Source: Sphingomonas albertensis
Lineage (GTDB): Bacteria > Pseudomonadota > Alphaproteobacteria > Sphingomonadales > Sphingomonadaceae
Assembly: GCF_014358075.1 (NCBI RefSeq)
Contig: NZ_JACONT010000010.1
Location: forward strand, 1 to 64,000
Length of the DNA stretch: 64,000 nt
Direction of reading: 5' to 3'
In this document: piece after piece, positions 16,770 to 27,728 of the stretch
How positions within the stretch are numbered: the first letter of the stretch is position 1
How the letters are laid out: the number at the start of each line of letters is the position of its first letter
Notes under the pieces: generated by a model
The model's input: only the letters and a program-made list of their open reading frames with translations
Databases searched by the model: none
What the model was told of the DNA's origin: nothing
Translations under genes and position numbers: made by a program

Positions 16770-18872
16770 CTAGAACCGAAAGCCCAGCGTCGCCATGACG
16801 TTGCGCGGGGCGGCCATGAAGCAGTCCCCACGCGCGAGGCAGGAGGCGAAACCACGGTTGTCCAGCAGGTTGGTCGCGTTGATCGCCAGGCGCCACTTGT
16901 CCCAGCTGATCTCCGCAAGCGCATCGACCGTCGTGCGCGACGGGGTGACGACCGTGTACAGCGTGCCGGGAGCGATCGCGGCGTTGAGACCATAGGGATC
17001 GAGCGCTCCGGTCGACTTGCTTTCGCCGCTATAGACTACGCCCGCGCCGAGCCTCAGCTGCGGTCCGCTGGTGTCGCCAAAGGTCTTGGTCGACCAGATC
17101 GACGCGGTGTGGCGCGGCATATAGTCGAGACTGGTGTTCACCTCGGAATCGAGCTGGCTGTAGCCATAGTTGACCAGCAGCTCGAAATTGCCCGGCAGGA
17201 CGCGGCTCGCCTCGAACTCGACGCCCTTGGTGGACAATTCGCCGGACTGGGTGGTCACGTTGTTCGCCAGATAGAGGACGCGGTTGCGCTCCTTGATCTT
17301 GAAACCGGTCACGGTGACCAGCGTCCGGAGATCGGGCTGCCACTTCACCCCGGCCTCATATTGCGTGCCCAACTGCGGTTTGAAGGGGTCGGTCGGGACG
17401 CCGCCAGGGCCCGTCAGCCGGCCGGCGATCGGCAGGAAACTCTCGGTGTAGCTGAAGAAGGGCGAGAAGCCTGCGCCGACCTCTCCGATGATGCCGGCGC
17501 GGAAGGTGGTGGCGTTGTCCTCCTGACCCGACGAGTTGGTCACATGGTCGCGGCGGGCGCCGACGATCACCGACACGCGGTCGAAGAGGCGGATCTGGTC
17601 CTGTACGTAGACGCCGAGCTGCTTCTGCGAATCATAGGCGAACGGGCCGCTGGGGTCGTAGGTCCGCAGCGAATCATAATCGATGTCGTAGAGATCGACC
17701 GTCTCCAGCGCCGTGGTCGCGAACCGCTTGCCGACCTTGTTCCAGCTATAGTCGAGGCCGGCCAGCAGCGTGTGCTCGATGTTCGCGCCTGTGTTGAACT
17801 TGAGCTGGACGTTGTTGTCGGTCGAGAAGACGTTCATCCGCGCATCGCTGGCCTCGGCGTACAGCCCGATGGTGCGACCATCGGTGCCATAGACCGCGAA
17901 CGGATTGGTCGGGTTGGTATAGCTGTCGGCGTAATGGGTGAAATATTCGAGGTCGCTGTCGATGTATCGTGCCTTCAGGCTGATACGGAGATTGTCGGAG
18001 AAGCGGTGGACCAGCGACCCGCCACCCTGGAGCGAGCGGCCGGCATACCGGTCCCAGCCGGCCTTGCCGACGAAGGTGTAGGGATCGAGCCGCCCGCCCG
18101 GATTGTCGGGATTGGGCGCGAAGGTGCCGACGATCGGCAGGAACTGCGAGGTCGAGCCGGTATCGTCCTTCTGGTACAGGCCGGTCAGGATCAGGTCGGT
18201 ATCCGGCGTCGGCTGCCAGCGGATCGACGGCGCGAACATCACGCGGTCGTCGGGAACATGATCGATGAAGGTATCGGCGTCCCGCACGCGCCCGACCGCA
18301 CGGATCGCCAGCGTGTCGCCGAGCGCCAGGTTGACATCCCCCAGCGCCTCCTTGCGGTCATAGCTGCCATAGACGAGGTTCAACTCGCCGCCGGTGCGGA
18401 ACTCGGGCGTCTTGGAAACGAGGTTGACGAGACCGCCGATCGAGCCCTGCCCGAACAGCACCGATGCCGGGCCACGTACGATCTCGACCCGCGAGAAATT
18501 ATACGGGTCCGAGGGGATGCTGGCATAATAGGAGAAGATGTCGCGCATGCCGTCGCGGAACTGCAGCGCGCTGATGCCGCGCACGTTGAAGCCATCGACC
18601 CGCGTATCGCGGCCATAGGGATTGGCGAGGACGCCGGCGGCATACTTTACCGTGTCGCTGATGTTGATTGCGCCCTGCGACAGATACTGGTCCGCCGGGA
18701 TGATGGTCAGCGGCTGCGGCAACTCGATCAGCGGGGTTTCGGTCTTCGTGCCGGCAATGGCGCCGGTCACCACGATTTCATTCTCCGGCGAAACCGGCTC
18801 GGCATCCTGCGCCCAGGCCGCAGAACTGGCCAGCACGCTCGCCATACCGGCCACGACAATCAACTTCCCCAT
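16770..18872 (-). CDS. TonB-dependent siderophore receptor
   Basis: The product is a 700-residue outer-membrane receptor for ferric siderophores. It has a signal peptide (MGKLIVVAGMASVLASSAAWAQ) and a plug domain with LPQPLTIIPADQYLSQGAINISDTVKYAAGV and VRGPASVLFGQGSIGGLVNLVSKTP, both typical of the FhuA/FoxA-like siderophore subfamily. The barrel ends in the aromatic C-terminal signal MATLGFRF. There is no STN domain, so it should not signal through FecR. An AT-rich Fur-box-like stretch lies about 50 bases before the start codon. No biosynthesis or reductase genes are adjacent. Confidence 0.92.
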   Translation of the reverse strand: MGKLIVVAGMASVLASSAAWAQDAEPVSPENEIVVTGAIAGTKTETPLIELPQPLTIIPADQYLSQGAINISDTVKYAAGVLANPYGRDTRVDGFNVRGISALQFRDGMRDIFSYYASIPSDPYNFSRVEIVRGPASVLFGQGSIGGLVNLVSKTPEFRTGGELNLVYGSYDRKEALGDVNLALGDTLAIRAVGRVRDADTFIDHVPDDRVMFAPSIRWQPTPDTDLILTGLYQKDDTGSTSQFLPIVGTFAPNPDNPGGRLDPYTFVGKAGWDRYAGRSLQGGGSLVHRFSDNLRISLKARYIDSDLEYFTHYADSYTNPTNPFAVYGTDGRTIGLYAEASDARMNVFSTDNNVQLKFNTGANIEHTLLAGLDYSWNKVGKRFATTALETVDLYDIDYDSLRTYDPSGPFAYDSQKQLGVYVQDQIRLFDRVSVIVGARRDHVTNSSGQEDNATTFRAGIIGEVGAGFSPFFSYTESFLPIAGRLTGPGGVPTDPFKPQLGTQYEAGVKWQPDLRTLVTVTGFKIKERNRVLYLANNVTTQSGELSTKGVEFEASRVLPGNFELLVNYGYSQLDSEVNTSLDYMPRHTASIWSTKTFGDTSGPQLRLGAGVVYSGESKSTGALDPYGLNAAIAPGTLYTVVTPSRTTVDALAEISWDKWRLAINATNLLDNRGFASCLARGDCFMAAPRNVMATLGFRF

Positions 18873-18920
18873 ATTCCGCCCCTTCGTCTCATTCCGCTGT
18901 GGGCGCTCTTATATATCTGC

Positions 18921-18940
18921 GATAGATTATCAATAGCATT
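18921..18940 (-). promoter_or_regulatory. Possible Fur box upstream of TonB receptor
   Basis: Read on the minus strand this stretch contains ATTGATAATCTATC, which matches the first ten bases of the classical Fur core AATGATAATC at nine positions and then diverges. It lies 49-68 bases before the receptor start codon in an AT-rich promoter-like segment. The rest of 18873-19291 (about 420 bases) shows no gene I can support. Confidence 0.35.
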
Positions 18941-19291
18941 AAGCCTTTGGTAGCTTTTCCCAGTGAAACGCGGACGCTATGCCGCCGATGCTTCCTTTGG
19001 CGAGCATATGCACCGCTCTGCCAAGTAAGTGACCGATGTTACGACATTTTAGTCTTTAGCCGCGCTATGGCAATGTGCGGGTAACCTGCGTCCTTCGGGG
19101 GGCGAGATCGTGTTCTGATGGCTCGTGTCGAAACATGCCGCTAAATCCCTGCGCGCTGCTTTGGTCTGGCATAGGACCGATAGACCGTGGAACAGCGGCC
19201 GATCGCGATCATGCGGCAATGATGCTTTCGGCATGGTCTTGATCCTGACCGTCGTGCCGTTTTGCTGGGGCAGTCTGATGGATCGGCCCGG

Positions 19292-19840
19292 CTAACGCCC
19301 GGCAATCCGCTCGACGATGATCTTGACTGCATCGCGGTCGAGGGGCGCGCGATCGATCGAATTGTGGATGCCGATACCCTCGATCAGCGCGTCGAGCGCG
19401 CGCGCCGTGAGCGGATCGAAGAAACGGCCCAGCGCATCGCGGCTGCTGTCCATCCATTGCTGCATGACGGCGCCGACTGCCGGATGACGCGCGGCAAAGG
19501 CGTATAGTTCGTAGCTCAACAACAGCGTGCGCGGTTCCGCCCAGACCTGGTTCGCGATGATGTCGATGACGGCCGTACGCGCCGTCGCGCGGTCCGTCGC
19601 GACCTCCAGGCGGGCGCGAAAGGCAGCGGAGGATTCCGCGGCCAATTGCAGGAAGGCCGCCGTGAGCAACTCCTCCAGCGTCGCAAAATAATAGGTGACC
19701 GACCCGAGCGGCACCTGCGCAGCCTCGGCGATGCGGCGATGGGTCGTTGCCGCGGTTCCGTGATCCGCAATGACCGAAAGCGTCGCATCGATGATGCGCT
19801 GCCGCCGAGCGGGATCGTTGCGCCGGGACTGTTGGGTCAT
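19292..19840 (-). CDS. TetR-family repressor
   Basis: The 182-residue regulator has a clear N-terminal TetR helix-turn-helix: RRQRIIDATLSVIADHGTAATTHRRIAEAAQVPLGSVTYYFATLEELLTAAF in the first 65 residues. The C-terminal ligand domain has a FAARHPAVGAVMQQWMDSSRDALGRFF region. The start at MTQQSRRNDPARR is chosen over a long upstream extension that does not look like protein. It faces a DUF1349/acetyltransferase pair across a 71-base gap containing a perfect palindrome, the usual arrangement for a repressor that controls itself and the divergent operon. Confidence 0.9.
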   Translation of the reverse strand: MTQQSRRNDPARRQRIIDATLSVIADHGTAATTHRRIAEAAQVPLGSVTYYFATLEELLTAAFLQLAAESSAAFRARLEVATDRATARTAVIDIIANQVWAEPRTLLLSYELYAFAARHPAVGAVMQQWMDSSRDALGRFFDPLTARALDALIEGIGIHNSIDRAPLDRDAVKIIVERIAGR

Positions 19841-19866
19841 CGCCTCTTTACCTAGATCTCGGCATG

Positions 19867-19880
19867 TGTACATATGTACA
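19867..19880. promoter_or_regulatory. Perfect 14-bp palindrome, likely TetR operator
   Basis: TGTACATATGTACA is fully self-complementary and sits midway between the divergent tetR gene (start 19840) and the DUF1349 gene (start 19912). Size, symmetry and position fit an operator for the adjacent TetR protein. Confidence 0.75.
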
Positions 19881-19911
19881 TAACATAGCGGATGATTGGA
19901 AGGTAGCGGCC

Positions 19912-20601
19912 ATGACGGAGGATCGGGTGAGCAGGCGGACGGTGATCGGTGGTGTGGCGGCGCTTGCCATCGCGGGCAATGCCAGCGTCGCGGCCGCGCA
20001 GGGCTCGGGAACCGCGGCACTTGGCCGCCGGGACGGTCGCTGGCTGAATGCGCCCAAAGCCTGGAAGGTCGCACCCGGCGGAGACCTGACGCTCGTCACC
20101 GACAAGGGCAGCGATTTCTGGCGCGAGACGCATTACGGCTTCACCCGGGACAGCGGCCATTTTCTCGGCTTCACAGCACCTGCCGCGTTTACCGCCCAAC
20201 TGCGCATTCGCGGCCAGTATCAGAAACTCTACGATCAGGCCGGGATCATGGTGCGGGTCGACGAACGACGCTGGGTCAAGGCGGGGATCGAATTGTCCGA
20301 CGGGCGCGCCATGCTGAGCAGCGTGCTGACCGACGGCAAGTCCGATTGGGCAACCGGCCCCTACGAGCATGATGCGCAGGACTTCTGGATGCGTGCGACC
20401 GTGGCAAAGGGCGTCCTGCGGTTGCAGGTCTCGGCGGACGGCAAGACCTGGCCGCTGGTCAGACTGGCGCCCTTTCCGATCGCCTCCGCCTATCAGGTCG
20501 GACCGATGGCCTGCACGCCCGAACGTGCCGGACTGGAGGTGCATTTCTCCGACCTGAGCATCACCGCGCCGTTGGGCAAGGACCTCCACGACCTGAGTTG
20601 A
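19912..20601 (+). CDS. Exported DUF1349 (concanavalin-like) protein
   Basis: The product is about 229 residues. A twin-arginine-like leader (SRRTVIGGVAALAIAGNASVAAAQ) precedes a DUF1349-type beta-sandwich: KGSDFWRETHYGF, AAFTAQLRIRGQYQKLYDQAGIMVRVDERRWVKAGIE, and LRLQVSADGKTWPLVRLAPFP. Such domains are related to concanavalin-like carbohydrate binding or cleavage folds, but activity is usually unproven. The ATG at 19912 is preferred; an upstream in-frame ATG at 19864 overlaps the operator. The next gene, a maltose acetyltransferase, begins five bases after its stop, so the two form an operon probably repressed by the divergent TetR. Confidence 0.82.
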   Translation: MTEDRVSRRTVIGGVAALAIAGNASVAAAQGSGTAALGRRDGRWLNAPKAWKVAPGGDLTLVTDKGSDFWRETHYGFTRDSGHFLGFTAPAAFTAQLRIRGQYQKLYDQAGIMVRVDERRWVKAGIELSDGRAMLSSVLTDGKSDWATGPYEHDAQDFWMRATVAKGVLRLQVSADGKTWPLVRLAPFPIASAYQVGPMACTPERAGLEVHFSDLSITAPLGKDLHDLS

Positions 20602-20606
20602 TCGCG

Positions 20607-21152
20607 ATGACGCAGAAGGAACGGATGCTGGCGGGCCAGCTCTACGTCGCCGACGACCCGGAACTCGTCGCGGACGCGGCGCGCGCCGCTGAGTGGCTCG
20701 ACCGCTACAATCGCGCGTCGACAGCAACCGCGGCGGAGCGTCATGCGCTGCTGGTGGAAGGGCTTGGTCACGCGGGGCGTGGTGCGACGATCCGACCGCC
20801 GTTCCACTGCGACTATGGCTATAACATTCATCTCGGTGAGGGCGTTTTTCTCAATTTCGGGTGCACGGTGCTCGATGTCGTGCCCGTGCGGATCGGTGCG
20901 GGCACGCAGATCGGTCCGGGCGTGCAGATCCTCACCGCCGATCATCCGCGCGACCCGGCTCAGCGTGGCCAGATGCTCGAGTTCGGGCGGTCGGTCACGA
21001 TCGGTCGAAACGTCTGGATAGGCGGTGCCGCGCTGATCCTGCCCGGCGTCACCGTCGGCGACAACGCGATCGTCGGCGCAGGCAGTGTCGTGACACGCGA
21101 TGTCCCCGATGGCGTGACCGTCGCGGGCAATCCCGCTCGCCTGCTGAAATAG
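20607..21152 (+). CDS. maa: Maltose/galactoside O-acetyltransferase
   Basis: The product is a 181-residue cytosolic acetyl-CoA-dependent sugar acetyltransferase with a left-handed beta-helix. The N-terminal maltose acetyltransferase helix (MTQKERMLAGQLYVADDPEL) is followed by hexapeptide repeats (IHLGEGVFLNFGCTVLDVVPVRIGAGTQIGPGVQI). The catalytic histidine lies in TADHPRDPAQR, and the coil ends with the family signature VGAGSVVTRDVPDGVTVAGNPARLL. The ATG at 20607 is used rather than the TTG at 20598. It is the second gene of the TetR-facing operon. The acceptor sugar is unknown. Confidence 0.92.
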   Translation: MTQKERMLAGQLYVADDPELVADAARAAEWLDRYNRASTATAAERHALLVEGLGHAGRGATIRPPFHCDYGYNIHLGEGVFLNFGCTVLDVVPVRIGAGTQIGPGVQILTADHPRDPAQRGQMLEFGRSVTIGRNVWIGGAALILPGVTVGDNAIVGAGSVVTRDVPDGVTVAGNPARLLK

Positions 21153-21197
21153 TGTCCGATCACTCATACACGCCAGCTCTCGCGCGGATATGAAGGA

Positions 21198-21626
<429 letters not shown>

Positions 21627-21783
21627 TTCCGGGGCGGTTTTGAGTGGCGCCCTGGTGTGGCGCCCCGCTGCTGGAGGCGCGCTGTTAGCAGACTCATCGG
21701 GGGCCGCAACCCCCTTTTCGTCGATCCGAGTCCGTTTTCGTCGATCCAGCCGCTTTTTCGCGAAATAAGCCGAATTATCCGGC

Positions 21784-22890
21784 CTACCAGCCGACCGTCT
21801 TGCGGTTCTGGCGGTCGATCGACATCAGGATGCCGAGGCACAGCAGCACGGTCATCTGCGCCGAACTGCCGAAGCTCACCAGCGGCAACGGGATGCCGAC
21901 GACCGGCGCAAGGCCCATCACCATCATCAGGTTGATCGCGACGTAGAAGAAGATCGTCGTGGCGAGGCCGGCCGCGGTCAGCCTGGCGAAGCGGCTGTTG
22001 GCGCGCTGGCCGACCTCGATCCCCCAGCGGATCACCAGAAGGAAGGCGAGGATCAGCAGGCAGCCGCCGACCAGCCCCCATTCCTCCGCCATCGTCGCGA
22101 AGACGAAGTCGGTATGGCCCTCGGGAAGGTAGTCGAGATGGCTCTGCGTGCCCTGGAGGAAGCCCTTGCCCCAGATTCCGCCCGAGCCGATCGCGATCTT
22201 CGACTGACTGATGTGATAGCCGGTGCCGAGCGGATCGCTCTCGGGATCGAGGAAGATGAGGATGCGGTTGCGCTGATAGTCGTGCAGCAGGAAGTTGATC
22301 GAGAGCGGGATCGCGATCGCCGCGGCGATCGCGCCGCCAACGAACAGGCGCAGGGGAACGCCCGCAAGGAACATGACGGTCGCGCCGCCCGAGCAGATCA
22401 TCAGCGCGGTGCCGAGATCGGGCTGTTTCATCACGATCGCCGCGGGAACGGCGATCAGCAGCGCGGCGGGCCAGATCCCGCCGAACCGGCGCGTCTCGCC
22501 GGGCGGGAGCATGTCGTAGAATTTCGCCGCCGCCAGCACGATCGCGGGCTTCATGAATTCGGACGGCTGGAGGCGGATGAAGCCGAGGTCGAGCCAGCGC
22601 TGCGACCCGCCCGATACCTTGCCGAGGATCTCGACCGCGATCAGCGACAGCACGATCAGCGCATAGGCGGGCAGCGCGGCGGCCTTCCACGTGCGCTCGG
22701 GGATGTAGGACAGCCCCATCGCGCCGGCGAGCAGCACGAAGAAACGGATGCCCTGCGACAGCGCCCAGGGCCGCAGCGAGCCGCCCGCCGCCGAATACAG
22801 CACGATCTGCCCGAAACAGCCGATCGCGATGACCAGGATGATCACCAGCCAGGGAAGCTTGGCGAGCGGTTCGGGGACGATACGGTTCAT
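21784..22890 (-). CDS. rodA: Rod shape-determining glycosyltransferase RodA
   Basis: The product is an SEDS-family inner-membrane peptidoglycan polymerase of about 368 residues that works with PBP2 in side-wall growth. Roughly ten membrane helices are evident, with conserved blocks LYSAAGGSLRPWALSQGIRF near residue 25, GSQRWLDLGFIRLQPSEFMKP near 105, and the late GLAPVVGIPLPLVSFGSSA motif. The start at MNRIVPEPLAKLPW is chosen over an upstream extension. It is the last gene of the mreBCD-mrdA-rodA operon and begins 34 bases after the PBP2 stop. Confidence 0.96.
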   Translation of the reverse strand: MNRIVPEPLAKLPWLVIILVIAIGCFGQIVLYSAAGGSLRPWALSQGIRFFVLLAGAMGLSYIPERTWKAAALPAYALIVLSLIAVEILGKVSGGSQRWLDLGFIRLQPSEFMKPAIVLAAAKFYDMLPPGETRRFGGIWPAALLIAVPAAIVMKQPDLGTALMICSGGATVMFLAGVPLRLFVGGAIAAAIAIPLSINFLLHDYQRNRILIFLDPESDPLGTGYHISQSKIAIGSGGIWGKGFLQGTQSHLDYLPEGHTDFVFATMAEEWGLVGGCLLILAFLLVIRWGIEVGQRANSRFARLTAAGLATTIFFYVAINLMMVMGLAPVVGIPLPLVSFGSSAQMTVLLCLGILMSIDRQNRKTVGW

Positions 22891-22924
22891 CGCGTGCGCC
22901 TGATGGGGATCATTCGGTCGGGAG

Positions 22925-24997
22925 TCATTGCTGGCGGTCCCGCGTATCGTCCTCGGCAACCGTGCTGCCGGGCGTGGTGAGCGCCTCTTGCGTCGCGTTG
23001 GCCATGTCGGTGGCATTGACCACCGCCGGAGCGTCGCTGGGCACGATCGCGTCGGTCTTGGTGGCGATCGCCGCGGGCGGGGCGGACTGCGCCTTGCGGT
23101 ACGTCTCCGCGGTCGCCGCCATGCGGGTGCGGATATCGCCGCCCCAGGTCGGTTCGACCTCGGCGAGCGATTTCAGAGCACGCTCGCGGTCGAGCATATA
23201 GGTCATGATGTCGCGGGCGATCATCGGTGTGTCGAGGTTGCGCACGGTGTGGCCGTTATGCTCGAGCACCACCGCCAGCGCATAGCGCGGATTGTCGGCG
23301 GGGGCGAAACCGATGAACAGCGCATGATCCCGCATCTTGAACGGCAGCTGGCCGTTCTTCAGCACGCCCGAGCGCCGCTCCGCCATCGTGATGCGGCGGA
23401 CCTGCGCGGTGCCGGTCTTGCCCGCGATCGCGACGCCGGGAATGAGCAGCTTGGCCGCGCCGCCGGTGCCGCCCTGGTTGATCACCCCGAACATCGCGTC
23501 GCGGACGCGCGCGAGATGCTCGGAATCGATCGCGAGGGCAGGGGAGTCGCGGTGGACGTGGTTCGCCAATATGCTTGGCTGCAACGCTCGCCCCGATGCG
23601 AGCCGCGCCGCCATTACCGCGAGCTGCAGCGGGTTGGCGAGCACATAGCCCTGGCCGATCGACGCGTTGAGCGAATCCGCCACGGTCCAGTCGTGCTTGT
23701 ATTTCTTCAGCTTCCACGCCGGATCGGGGACCGTGCCGTAGCGCTGCGTCGAGAAGGGCAGGTTGAACTTCTGGCCGAGCCCCAGCACGCGCGCGACCGG
23801 CGCGATCGCGTTGTAGCCGACCCGCCGCGCCATCTCGTAGAAATAGATGTCGCAGCTCTGCATGATCGCGTTCTTGAGGTCGAGCGGGCCATGGCCGCTC
23901 TTCTTGTGGCAATGGAACACGCTGGTCCCGAGCCGCATCGCGCCCGAACAATTGATGCGGGTCGACGGATCGACGCCGGCGTTCATCAGCGCGAGGCCGT
24001 TCATCGGCTTGACGGTCGATCCCGGCGGATACAGCCCCTGCGTGACCTTGTTCATCAGCGGCACGTGATCGTCGTCGCTCAGCATCTGCCATTCGAGATG
24101 GCTGATCCCGTCCGAAAAGCTGTTCGGATCATAGGCCGGCATCGACACCATCGCCAGCATCTCGCCGGTACGTGTGTCGATCACCACGACTGATCCGGAG
24201 TTGGTGCCGAGACGCCTTGCCGCGTACTCCTGCAAGCCGACATCGATCGTCAGCCGCGCGGTTTTCCCGGGCACGTCGGGCTTGGTGGCGAGTTCGGCGA
24301 CCAGCTTGCCGCGCGCGGTGACCTCGACGCGCTTGGCCCCGGCGATGCCGCGCAGTTCGGGCTCGAGCATCTTCTCCAGCCCGTCCTTGCCGAGCTTGAA
24401 GCCGGGCGTGACGAGCAGCGGGTCGCGCGTCTTCTTGTACTGCTCGGCATTGGGCACGCCGACATAGCCGGTCAGATGCGCGACCGCGGCGCCCGCCGGG
24501 TAGCTGCGCGCGAACCCGCGGGTGGGGGCGACGCCGGGGAGTTCGGGCAGGCGGACGCTGACCGCGGCGAACCGCTCCCAGTCGAGATTCTCCGCGACCT
24601 GGACCGGCTGGAACCCCGCGGCGTGCTCAAGGTCGATCGCGATCCGCTCGACTTCCTCGGGCGGCAACTGGAGGATGCGGCCGAGCAGCGGCAGCACGCG
24701 CTCCTTGTCGCGGAGGCGATCGGGGATGATGTCGACGCGGAAATCGGTGCGGTTGTTGGCGATCGGCACGCCGTGACGGTCGACGATCCAGCCGCGGCGG
24801 GGCGGCAGCAGCGTCATGTTGACGCGGTTGCTCTCCGACAACATCGTGTAGCGCTCGTTCTGCGCGACCGACAGCCACGCCATCCGCCCGGCGAGCATAA
24901 GGCCGACCGCGCCCTGCGCCGCGCCCAGCATCCAGGCGCGCCTGGAGAAGGTGTATGCCTGCGACATCTCGGTGACGATCCGCGGGGTATTCCTCAC
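22925..24997 (-). CDS. mrdA: Penicillin-binding protein 2
   Basis: The product is a class B transpeptidase, about 690 residues, that cross-links peptidoglycan in the elongasome. It has one N-terminal membrane helix (RRAWMLGAAQGAVGLMLAGRMAWL), a dimerisation domain starting NRVNMTLLPPRRGWIVDRHG, then the transpeptidase motifs: STVK in YPPGSTVKPMNGLALMN, SCD in MQSCDIYFYEM, and KTGT in IAGKTGTAQV. The GTG start overlaps the mreD stop by three bases (GTGA); an ATG at 24967 is the alternative. After residue 640 the tail is Ala/Thr-rich and low in complexity. Confidence 0.95.
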   Translation of the reverse strand: MRNTPRIVTEMSQAYTFSRRAWMLGAAQGAVGLMLAGRMAWLSVAQNERYTMLSESNRVNMTLLPPRRGWIVDRHGVPIANNRTDFRVDIIPDRLRDKERVLPLLGRILQLPPEEVERIAIDLEHAAGFQPVQVAENLDWERFAAVSVRLPELPGVAPTRGFARSYPAGAAVAHLTGYVGVPNAEQYKKTRDPLLVTPGFKLGKDGLEKMLEPELRGIAGAKRVEVTARGKLVAELATKPDVPGKTARLTIDVGLQEYAARRLGTNSGSVVVIDTRTGEMLAMVSMPAYDPNSFSDGISHLEWQMLSDDDHVPLMNKVTQGLYPPGSTVKPMNGLALMNAGVDPSTRINCSGAMRLGTSVFHCHKKSGHGPLDLKNAIMQSCDIYFYEMARRVGYNAIAPVARVLGLGQKFNLPFSTQRYGTVPDPAWKLKKYKHDWTVADSLNASIGQGYVLANPLQLAVMAARLASGRALQPSILANHVHRDSPALAIDSEHLARVRDAMFGVINQGGTGGAAKLLIPGVAIAGKTGTAQVRRITMAERRSGVLKNGQLPFKMRDHALFIGFAPADNPRYALAVVLEHNGHTVRNLDTPMIARDIMTYMLDRERALKSLAEVEPTWGGDIRTRMAATAETYRKAQSAPPAAIATKTDAIVPSDAPAVVNATDMANATQEALTTPGSTVAEDDTRDRQQ

Positions 24998-25524
24998 TCG
25001 CCGCCCCGCTTGTTCTGGATGAACGCGACGATCCGCGCGGCGAGCGGGAAGCAGAGCATCGTGACGACGATCTGCGCGATCAGCACGGTATCGACATGCG
25101 CGCCGACCGGCACCGCGATGAACCGGCCGCCCAGGATGCACGCCGCGATCAGGCCGCTCGCGATCAGCCAGTCCTGCCAGTAATCGCGGAACGCCAGGCG
25201 CTGTTCGAGCATGTCGATCCCGACGAACGCGAGCGACCACATCAGCACCGCGCTGCCGAGCGGCTGGCCACTGACCAGATCGTCGAACAGCCCGAGCGGG
25301 GCCGCCGCCCAGGGCCGGAACGCGAACCGCGCGAGCAGCCGCCACGCCAGCAGCATGACGAACCCGAACGGCGGAAGGAGGGGGATCGTCGCGACCACCG
25401 GAATGATCGTGACCAGCGATCCGGCCATGACCGTCGCCCAGGGGATCGCCCGTGCGCGGCTGGCGGGCAGCTTGGTCTCGAACGGCTTGTAGTCGACGCT
25501 GTCGACGACGCGGGGGCGGCTCAT
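24994..25524 (-). CDS. mreD: Rod shape-determining protein MreD
   Basis: The product is a 176-residue integral-membrane protein with about five helices, including WATVMAGSLVTIIPVVATIPLLPPFGFVMLLAWRLL, PLGLFDDLVSGQPLGSAVLMWSLAF and VLIAQIVVTMLCFPLAARIV. MreD belongs to the elongasome and links MreC to PBP2. FDDLVSGQPLG is the recognisable family block. It starts 10 bases after the mreC stop, and its stop overlaps the PBP2 start. Confidence 0.92.
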   Translation of the reverse strand: MSRPRVVDSVDYKPFETKLPASRARAIPWATVMAGSLVTIIPVVATIPLLPPFGFVMLLAWRLLARFAFRPWAAAPLGLFDDLVSGQPLGSAVLMWSLAFVGIDMLEQRLAFRDYWQDWLIASGLIAACILGGRFIAVPVGAHVDTVLIAQIVVTMLCFPLAARIVAFIQNKRGGE

Positions 25525-25534
25525 CGCGGCATGC

Positions 25535-26407
25535 TCATTGCTGCGCGATCGGGCGCGGCGGCGGGACCGGCATGAACACCTTCTCGACCAGCGCGAAGTC
25601 GAGCGTATCGGGATCGGCGAAGGTACGCGCCATCACCGAATCCGAGCCGGCCCTGGTCACGCGGGCGACCGGTACGCCGGGGCCGTAGATGCCGCCGGTG
25701 CCGGTCGTCACGAACAGGTCGCCCGCATTGAAGCGCACGTTGGTCGCGTTGACCGAGCGGATGTCGATCATCCCGTCGCCGCGCCCCGCCGCGATCGCGG
25801 GCAGACCGTCGCGGGTGCGGCGGACGGGGACGATGCTGTCGCCGTCGCTCAGCAACAGCACGCGCGCCGCGTTCGGCCCGGTCTCGACCACGCGTCCGAT
25901 CAGGCCATCGGGACCGCGCACCGGCATGCCGGGCTTCACGCCGCTCCACCGGCCCGCGTTGAGCAGCGCAAAGCGCCGTCCGCTCGACGCGCTCGAACTC
26001 ACCAGTCGCGCGGTCACGACGGGCTCGGGCGAACGGTCGCGGATCGCCAGCAGGCTGCGCAGCCGTCGATTGTCATACGCGATCGTCCGCGCCCGCATCA
26101 GCAGCGCCCGGGTCCGCGCGCGATCCGCCCGCAGCGCGACGTTCTCCTGCTTCACGAAGAAGTAGTTGCCGGTCGCATCGGGGATGCCCGAGATCGACGA
26201 TCCGACCTTGGCAAGGCCCGTCGAGACCGGCGTGGTCACCCCTGCGACACCCATGCGCAGCGCCGAAAACGCCGGCGGATTGAACGTGGACGCGACGAGC
26301 AGCACCAGGCCCACCACCGCACCAGCGACGGCGAGCACATAGCCCATGAACACACCATATTGCCGACGTCGGGAAAACCCCGTGCGCCGGTCGCGGGCTG
26401 GCGCCAT
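25535..26407 (-). CDS. mreC: Rod shape-determining protein MreC
   Basis: The product is a 290-residue bitopic membrane protein that scaffolds the elongasome in the periplasm. One N-terminal helix (YVLAVAGAVVGLVLLVAST) is followed by a coiled-coil stretch (FFVKQENVALRADRARTRALLMRARTIAYDNRRLRSLL, about 80-125) and the paired beta-barrel domain (VSSSASSGRRFALLNAGRWSGVKPGMPVRGPDGLIGRV). It lies between mreB and mreD on the same strand, about 105 bases after mreB. Confidence 0.93.
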   Translation of the reverse strand: MAPARDRRTGFSRRRQYGVFMGYVLAVAGAVVGLVLLVASTFNPPAFSALRMGVAGVTTPVSTGLAKVGSSISGIPDATGNYFFVKQENVALRADRARTRALLMRARTIAYDNRRLRSLLAIRDRSPEPVVTARLVSSSASSGRRFALLNAGRWSGVKPGMPVRGPDGLIGRVVETGPNAARVLLLSDGDSIVPVRRTRDGLPAIAAGRGDGMIDIRSVNATNVRFNAGDLFVTTGTGGIYGPGVPVARVTRAGSDSVMARTFADPDTLDFALVEKVFMPVPPPRPIAQQ

Positions 26408-26513
26408 GCGCCTGTCCCCCTGTCTCGGGCGCCGCCGAAGCGCAGGGGCCAGATCCCCCGCGACTCGGACGACGCGATTTCGTGTCCGCGTGTCTTAAAG
26501 CAAAACCAACCTC

Positions 26514-27557
<1,044 letters not shown>

Positions 27558-27728
27558 TCAATCAGGGTCCCGTAATCCTGTCCGCCGGACGGGCGGACCG
27601 CCAGCAAAACATGCGCACACACATCATCTCGCGGAGCCCGCCGGTGGTTTCGAGCACCGGGTGCCTATACTATATTAAGTGGCGTTTGCGGGTCGCGGGA
27701 TGCCGTCGCTTGGTCTAGACGCAAACCC

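Noticed and set aside
16749..18953. A 734-codon rightward open frame opposite the siderophore receptor
   Set aside because: Same reason: the leftward frame has plug, barrel and C-terminal aromatic motifs, while the rightward one has none.
22928..24193. Long rightward frame opposite mrdA
   Set aside because: PBP2 motifs STVK, SCD and KTGT are all on the leftward strand; the opposite frame is a shadow.
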